A DNA stretch of 64,000 nt from Kitagawia praeruptora. Lineage: Eukaryota > Streptophyta > Magnoliopsida > Apiales > Apiaceae. Below are positions 57,250 through 64,000 of the stretch, piece after piece. The notes beneath the pieces are model-generated. The model did no database searches, was not told the origin of the DNA, and was given only the letters and a program-made list of their open reading frames with translations. Position numbers and translations under genes: made by a program. The stretch lies in assembly GCA_037693485.1 (NCBI GenBank), contig CM075353.1:60196501-60260500 (forward strand). Reading direction: 5' to 3'. The number at the start of each line of letters is the position of its first letter. The first letter of the stretch is position 1.

Positions 57250-58430
57250 TTAGAGTTAAAAAATGAGGTCGAAAATGACAATTGAAAAATGAAACATGAA
57301 ATCAGAAATTTAGTTGTATGTTCAGTTGAAAGTGGTTGCCCCTGCGGGGCCATGCAACCCAAATCAGCAACTAAATGCAACCCAAATCAGCAACTGAATG
57401 CAACTTTTTTTTAAAGGTGGGATTCTATTTTGGTGGATTTGGGTTGCATGGCCCCGCAGGGGCAACCACTTTCAACAAGTTGAATGTGGTTGCATTTGGT
57501 TGAATATTTGCCCCTGGCGGGGCCTTGCAACCCAAATCAGCAACTGAATGCAACTTTTTTTTTTAAGGTGGGATTTTATTTTGGTGGATTTGGGTTGTAT
57601 GGCCCCGCAGGGGCAACCACTTTCAACAAGTTGAATGTGGTTGCATTTGGTTGAATATTGCCCCTGGCGGGGCCTTACAACCCAAATCCACCAAAATCAT
57701 CCCACCTTAAAAAAAAAGTTGCATGTGGGGTTGCATTTGGTTGAATATTGCCCCTGGCGGGGCCTTGCGACCCAAATAAGCAACTGAATGCAACTTTTTT
57801 TTTAAGGTGGGATTCTATTTTGGTGGATTTGGGTTGCATGGCCCCGCAGGGGCAACCACTTTCAACTGAATGCGACCACTTTCAACAAGTTGAATGTGGT
57901 TGCATTTGGTTGAATATTGCCCCTAGCGGGGCCTTGCAACCCAAATCCACCAAAATCATCCCACCTTAAAAAAAAAAAGTTGCATGTGGGGTTGCATTTG
58001 GTTGAATGTGGTTGCATTAAGTTGAATTTGGTTGCATTCAGTTGAATATGGCCCCTGGCGGGGCCTTGCAACCCAAATCCACCAAAATCATCCCACCTTA
58101 AAAAAAAGTTGCATGTGATTGCATTCGATTGAATGTGGTTGCATCCAGTTGCTGATTTGGGTTGCATGGCCCCGCAGGGGCAACCACTTTCAACTGAACA
58201 TGCAACTAAATTTCTGATTTCATGTTCCATTTTTCAATTGTCATTTTCGACCTCATTTTTGGACTCTAATATATATATATATTAGAGTCCAAAAAATTGG
58301 TCGAAAATGACATTTGAAAAATAGAACATGAAATCAGAAATTTAGTTGCATATTCAGTTGAAAGTGGTTGCCCCTGCGGGACCATGCAACCCAAATCTAC
58401 CAAAATTCTTCCCACCTAAAAAAAAGTGTC
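57250..58430. mobile_element. Fold-back repeat array, copy 2
   Basis: The same units as at 32.7-34.1 kb. Here the inner element is bounded by TATTAGAGTT at 57250 and the complement TTGGACTCTAATA near 58270, followed by a second partial arm. The left outer arm of copy 1 is missing. Confidence 0.7.
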
Positions 58431-59560
58431 GCAGGAAGGCAGGTGGAAGGCACATGGGGGGAGGGGGAAGGGTTGACTTAAATTGTAGTATTTTTACAAT
58501 TTTGAAACTTAATGTAGTAAAATTGCAATTAATGAAAGAAGATATTATTTTTGCAAATAGAAACTTGAAACCTAGTATTTTTGGTAAATATCCTTTTATA
58601 AATTAATATTATTTTTTAAATTTAACTAATTTTTCACAGTTTTTTTTAATTTATACATTATTTTTTAATTTTTTATTTATCATAAATATATATTACTTTT
58701 TCGAATTCATTTGTACCTTTATTTTTTCTAAAAATACACTTCACAATTCAATTTCATATATTATTTATACTTTCTTTATTAGCCTACAACTTTACACTAA
58801 TTATATCTAAGACATAATTTTTAATTTTTATTAGACAACAATTTTGCGTTAATTATATCTAAGACATATTTTTAATTTTTATTAAAAAATATTTGAAAAA
58901 TTTAAAATTGCTACTATATTTTATAATCGTTTCATTATTGAATTATTTTATTTAATATATATATATATTGTAGATCGTGTTAAAAAAATGTTTATAAATA
59001 TGATTGCCACTATATTTAATATCATTTTATTATTGATTGTATTTTACTTAATTTGTACATCTATTTGAAATTAAATTAAATAGAATATTGATAAGTAATA
59101 TAATTTTTTTCAAATTTTAGCTTATTATGGGATCCAGAACGACCAATCATGACATCAACCCTTTATTCCAAGGTATATAATATTATCATAATATGTGTTA
59201 TATTAATTAGATATTTTTTAACACAGTTTGCACTTTGTAATCCTTAAGCATGTGTCAAAGACAGGAAGGTCCCATTATTTTTTTGTTGGCAGTTAACCAT
59301 CGCAACTCAATTTTTTCTTTCGCTTTGCACCTACTCCATTTATTGGTCCGTTAACGTTAAAAAATAAAAAATAAGCTGGTAATTTTACTATTGATTTAAC
59401 TTAAAAAAACAAAAGATAATACACTACGACCATCCCAATTTTATTTCCTTCCCATCCCCAATTTTTTTCCCCCATTCTACAAAGCCCATTTTAAAGTTCC
59501 TCAATATGCAGGCTGAATATGGAGGCAAGTGATCTTCATTTTATACTGTATTTATTTGAA
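58431..59560 (+). repeat. Right member of the 24-kb-apart direct duplication
   Basis: Near-identical to about 34135-35323. The copy is cut at 59560 by the poly(T) of a minus-strand LINE. Confidence 0.8.
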
Positions 59561-59701
59561 TTTTTTTTTTGCTAAATAAGGGATTTTATAAAGAGAAAAA
59601 TATAAATACAAGGATAGGGGGCATACCCCGCAAAAAGCTTTACCTGAGGTAAAGACCAATACTAGAACCTAAGCAAGCTGCTAATACTAGATGACTAGAT
59701 T

Positions 59702-62700
59702 CTAGTATAACATAGTTTGTAGATTTACATATCTTCTGGCTTTAATTTTAAATAAAGGACACGTGAATAGTTTTTCCTTGATCTTCATTCTGACTGCATT
59801 GGCAAGATTCAAAGGGCTGATGGAGTGGCCAGGATTAAAAGCCCTTAAGTTCCTTTCTTTCCAAATAGAATGGAAGGCTGTAGCAACAAATAAAGATGCC
59901 ACATTTCTTCTAGTTACATCTACTTCTGCACAAACAATGTTGCCATTAAGAAATCGAGTCCAAGAGAATTGCAGAGGAATAGGACAAGTTGCTAAAACTG
60001 CCATAGTGTAGGGACAATGACCAAAGAGGTGCTCATGAGATTCCATCAATGCATTGCAAAAGTGACAACTCGCATTGACGTTCATGTGAAATCGCAGCAT
60101 TCGATCGTGAGTTAGCAGCCTTTGTTGGAGAACCAGCCATAGAAGAATAGAAAATTTTGGAATGGAGAATTTATGCCAAAGCAAATGAACCCAACTAGGG
60201 GCTTGCACACGCAGCCTGATAGATTGCCAAATAGCAGCCAAAGAAGTTTTTCCATCCGTAGCATCCCACTTAATTCTGTCAACGGCACCTAAGCGAACAG
60301 ATGAGCATAACTCTCGAAATTCCATCGCCAAAACATGATTAGTGGGGCTGAGATGCCATTGTCTGTCAATGAGAGCAGAGTTAACTTTAGCGCACATAGT
60401 GGACTCCATTATAGATACAATGCTTGGACCCAGCACTTCAATAACTGATTTTCCATGCACCCAGGGGTCATGCCAGAGAGAAAAATTAGAATGATTTCCC
60501 ACATGATAGGTAATGAACTGACGAGCAAGCGAACGAGCATTATATATCTTTTGGAGACTCCACGAACATCGATTCGGGATGTTCATGGACCAGAAATGTT
60601 TACGTTTCAAAATACAAGCATGTATCCAGTTAACCCAAATAGAATCCTCTTTGTTGATTATACGCCATAATTGAAAGATGATAGCACTAGAATTCCACAT
60701 AAATAAATCTCTAAAGCCCAGGCCCCCTTCATCTTTAGGATAACAGCAGCTAGCCCAAGCCACTTTGAATTGACAAGGCCCATCAAGTCTCCCACACCAA
60801 AGAAAACGAGCCATAATGCTTTGCAGTCTCTTGAGAATACACTTGGGAAGAAAAAAAAACGAAGCCCAGTACCCTTGGATGCTAAAAAGAATTGCATTAA
60901 TAAGAATTGCATTAATAAGGCGATGACACCTGAGCTGCCCCTGTTGTGAAGATTTAGCGACCGTGAGGGTCGTAGTTTTTATGTAGCTTGTTTTAAACTT
61001 GGTCTTAATTTCTGTGTTTTTTTCCATGCTGTTCCGTTAGGTGAATGGTTTACTTATCGCGGGGTATGCCCCTAGAGATGTATTTTGTTTGCCTATGGTA
61101 TAAATTTTAATTAGCAAAAAAAAAAAAGTTGGACTCTACCAGCTTGACTGATAAATTTGTTGGTCCACAATTCGATTCTATTACAGATTCTTCTGACAAG
61201 GGAGTCGCAATGACGAGCAGTAAGTTTACCAGAAATTAGAGGCAAACCTAGATAGCTCACAGGTAGCTCACCTCTAGAGAAGCCTGTTAATTGAAGTGCA
61301 AAGTCTTGAGTAGCGCTTGGAACATTGCCAAAGAAACAAGTGCTTTTGCTTGAGTTAGGTTTCAGCCCTGAGCATCCAGAAAAAACTCTAACACCTTTGA
61401 AAAGTAAATCAATGGAAGTAGTATCAGCTTTGCATAAGAGAAGAAGGTCATCAGCAAAAACCAAGTGCGTAAGCTTTAGCTCTTTAGTTCTCTAGTGGTA
61501 GCTAAAGTTAGCATTGGTGGTTTCTTTAATAATGCATTGAGTTAGGACTTCCATGACAAGGACAAATAGATACGGAGATATGGGATCCCCTTGGCGAAGA
61601 CCAGATTTGCTAGCAAAATATCCTTCTAATGCCCCGTTAATCTTAACAGAAATCATAGCCGATGATATACAAGCTGAGACCCACCCTATGAATTTTTCAG
61701 AAAAAGACATAGCTCGAAGCGTTTTAAAAATGCAAGACCAATCAAGAGTGTCAAAAGCTTTTCTCAAGTCTACCTTACAAGCAAAATGAGGGCTGCCACT
61801 GTTGAGATGATAATCTTTACAGAGAGACTGGGCTAAAAGAATATTGTCTCCAATTGAACGTCCTGGGATAAAAGCAGATTGACTATTCGACAACAGGTAA
61901 GGCATGACTGCCTTCATTCTCGATGCAAGGAGTTTAGAGATACATTTGTACAAGATGTTACAACAGGAAATAGGACGAAAGTGAGTCATATGAGAAGCAT
62001 TAGGCTGCTTAGGAATAAGGGCAATCGCTGTGGAGTTTACTACACGAGGGAGAGAACCAGTTGAGAAAAAATATTGAATAGCCTGCACAACTAGAGGTCC
62101 CACTATACTCCAAGATTTAACAAAAAATTCCGGAGTAAATCCGTCAAGACCTGGGCTTCTATTTTTTGCCATAGATTTGAAAGAGTTCAAAATATCCTGC
62201 TCTGAGAACTGGCCATCTAATGCTTGAATCTGCTCCTCTGATAAAGTGTTGAAAGATAAGTCATCAGGAAATTCTGAAACTTGAGAGGCTGTACCCAGTA
62301 AATCTTTATAATAGTTCACAGCAACTTGAGATATACCTCGATGAGTAGAATGAATAGTGCCATTATCATCTTCTAAACTCAGCAGCTTGTTAGAGTTCCA
62401 TCGGCCTTTACAAGAGTTAAAGAAAAAACTATTGTTGTTATCCCCTTTCTTAATCCAGTTCAAGCGAGACTTTTGCTGCAGAAATTGTTCCTCCTTCGCC
62501 AGGGCAGTACTAAAAGCAGCAATAAGATCATTTTCCTCTTGTCGTTGTTCCCTAGAAGGGACAGAGCTCAGGTTGCTTTGATAGCTAAAGAGAGCAGACC
62601 TGGCCTCAACTACAGCAGTGTGCACACTTCCCCTTCTAGTGTTTAGAGCTTTAAGAGCAACCTTAACAGCCTTAAGTTTAGTAGTTAAGATGTACCAGGG

Positions 62701-63519
62701 GTTACCAGATACCTCTATTTGCCAAGCAGAATTCACTACTATTAAAAAATCTTCATCTTCTAGCAAATGATGAAAGAGTTGAAAGGGCTTAAAGATTATG
62801 TCTGTGGGGATCCCAAGAGAGATAATGGCAGGACAATGATCTGATATGCCCCTGGGAAGATAAGAAGCTAGAGAAAGATCAAAAACTTCCAACCACTTTG
62901 CATTGACAAGAACTCTGTCAAGTTTTCTCATAAGAGGAGCGTCAAGGTTACAATCCCACCAAGTATAAACTACTCCACGATATCTCAGGTCCGTAACGCC
63001 CAAGCTAAGTAAGCAATCTTTAAACTCTGAATTCCTGCGAAAACTACGAGGCAAGGCACCACTGGTTTCAAATGGATGAAGAAAAGTGTTGAAGTCTCCC
63101 ATTAAGCACTAAGGAACATTAGAAACAAAAGAATTCTGGACATATTTAAGATCATTCCAAAGGGGTCTCCGTTCAATAATAGAGTTGAAAGCGTAAATCA
63201 TAGAGATAACAGTAGAAGCAGAACCATCCAATTTAGAGACAAGACACGTAATATGTTGGGAAGAAGTGGCAAGATGAGTAACCTGCCAAACATTAGGATC
63301 CCAGCCAAACCAAACCCTTCCATTAGCATGAGCATCATAGTTAAAAAGCCATTGGAATCTTGGAGCCACCAAAGAAGAGATAAAATTAGCATTAGCTTGC
63401 TTAACTTTCGTTTCTAGTAGAGAGATTAGGCTAAGTTTATTATTACTAATAAAGTCCCTATAAAAGGCCACTTTGTTATTAAGACCACGAGTATTGTATG
63501 TACAAAAATCTGCTTCCAT
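59702..63519 (-). pseudogene. LINE ORF2 (endonuclease-reverse transcriptase), two stops and one insertion
   Basis: Starts MEADFCTYNTRGLNNK at 63519. Endonuclease to about 62820 with MGDFNTFLHP, LDRVLVNAKW and GISDHCPAII. The reverse transcriptase follows, with RSPGLDGFTPEFF, FRPISCCNILYK, SAFIPGR, KVDLRKAFDT, LRQGDPISPYLF and the catalytic FADDLLL. The tail has CHFCNALMESHEHLFGHC. TAG at 63109-63111 and TAG at 61492-61494 both stand where the homologous L1b protein has Trp, so each is a TGG-to-TAG change. A LINE tail at about 60924-61128 interrupts the frame between AGRVQL and ILFSIQGYWAS. Confidence 0.88.
60924..61128 (+). mobile_element. 5'-truncated LINE tail (L1d)
   Basis: About 200 bp ending in CGCGGGGTATGCCCCTAG (61058-61075), TATAAATTTTAATTAGC and poly(A). 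On its left the host 15-mer AAGAATTGCATTAAT is present twice in tandem. Confidence 0.75.
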
Positions 63520-63524
63520 AAAGA

Positions 63525-64000
63525 TCAGAGAGATGGAGGGGGGGATGCATTCCCCAACTTTTTCTTAAGCTTCTTAAGTTGAGACTTCGAGAGATTTGAG
63601 GTATCTACATTCAAGTGAGCTGCAGAAGCCTTCTTTATGTCTATCTCATCCACTAACTTCAGATTCTTAAATGTGCGTGGTGGAAAGGGAGAGACCTCCT
63701 CGCATGATGGTGAAGTAACTTTATGCTTCCTCTTGACCTCAGTCCAAGTTGCATCATCATGAATAGGAGAGCAAGAATTAACCTCCATGGAGACATTAGT
63801 ATCAATAGGATCAGTAGTATTTTCAGTGTGCTGAACATTCACTTCGGGTGTTACATGAGTACTATCATTCCCATCAGGATTAGTGACTTCTTCTTTAGAA
63901 GCATTAGAGTCATTTGCAGCATTAGAGTCATCAGGTTTGTCTTCTCTGTCAGCATTCGCACTATTGATACCCTCCGGTTTGGCCTTTTGAACCCAGAATC
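63525..64000 (-). CDS. LINE ORF1 C-terminal part (partial at window edge)
   Basis: An open frame from the window edge to the stop at 63525, five bases before the ORF2 start codon. It begins FWVQKAKPEG, which aligns with FWVEKGKIDV just after the CCHC knuckle of L1b ORF1, so the knuckle lies outside the window. An Asp/Asn/Ser-rich linker leads to WTEVKRKHK and a basic end (SKSQLKKLKKKLG). No stop is seen in this part. Confidence 0.75.
   Translation of the reverse strand, partial: FWVQKAKPEGINSANADREDKPDDSNAANDSNASKEEVTNPDGNDSTHVTPEVNVQHTENTTDPIDTNVSMEVNSCSPIHDDATWTEVKRKHKVTSPSCEEVSPFPPRTFKNLKLVDEIDIKKASAAHLNVDTSNLSKSQLKKLKKKLGNASPPPSL

Larger units (their letters stand above)
59561..64000 (-). 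mobile_element. L1-type LINE (L1c), continues beyond the window
   Basis: The minus-strand LINE tail begins with poly(T) at 59561-59570 and has CCCCGC(complement) hairpin GCGGGGTATGCCCCCTA at 59615-59631. ORF2 follows in pieces to 63519, then the C-terminal part of ORF1 to the window end. A short plus-strand LINE tail is inserted at about 60924-61128. Confidence 0.88.

Overview
This window is a transposon-dense piece of a plant nuclear genome, almost certainly a eudicot. It holds spliced genes with plant-type introns, plant retrotransposon lineages (Ty3/gypsy Tat, Ty1/copia, L1-type LINEs with a DUF4283-like ORF1), plant MULE, hAT, Stowaway and PIF-like DNA elements, tRNA-derived SINEs and a relic of a plant pararetrovirus. 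An asterid is my guess; the family cannot be fixed by reading alone. Nothing prokaryotic is present.

Only two ordinary host genes are seen, and both look intact once spliced. They are convergent. A GDSL esterase/lipase lies on the plus strand (9895-14298, 5 exons, 366 codons plus stop). A chloroplast thiol-disulfide oxidoreductase of the LTO1 / plant VKOR-thioredoxin fusion type lies on the minus strand (32163-15063, 7 exons, 369 codons plus stop). Their introns are loaded with mobile DNA: five MITEs in the GDSL introns, and an 8.1 kb and a 6.6 kb intron in LTO1. The 8.1 kb intron contains a short LTR element that itself holds a complete 4.3 kb MULE. The 6.6 kb intron contains a hAT MITE, an organelle-rRNA-like fragment with telomere-like repeats, and a rearranged endogenous pararetrovirus.

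Layout. 1-9068: 3' part of a Tat-lineage gypsy element, with decayed pol, then an antisense four-exon gene with its own TATA box, then the 3' LTR. The 10-mer GGGCGCGCCC is scattered through it. 9.1-9.9 kb: SINE and GDSL promoter. 9.9-14.3 kb: GDSL gene with MITEs. 14.6-32.2 kb: SINE and the LTO1 gene. 32.6-34.3 kb: fold-back element with an internal repeat array. 35-64 kb: a deep nest. A MULE reading frame (35.0-37.1 kb, resuming at 52.37 kb) is split by a hAT MITE. The two halves of that MITE (37122 and 52365 ends, 8-bp duplicated target) enclose a copia-like 3' end with a long extra ORF and its LTR, an autonomous LINE, and two LINE-mobilised elements that carry unrelated ORFs. 52.5-57.2 kb: MULE-end, copia LTR, other LTR, PIF-like MITE and FAR1-like fragments. 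57.25-59.56 kb: second copy of the fold-back array and MULE left flank. 59.56-64 kb: minus-strand LINE continuing past the window, itself hit by a small LINE tail.

The less ordinary signals are: the GGGCGCGCCC motif confined to one retrotransposon; the spliced antisense gene inside it; GCGAAGC mini-hairpins in one MITE family; a shared 3' hairpin in five LINE tails; and two non-autonomous LINE-tailed elements with their own long, unrecognised ORFs.
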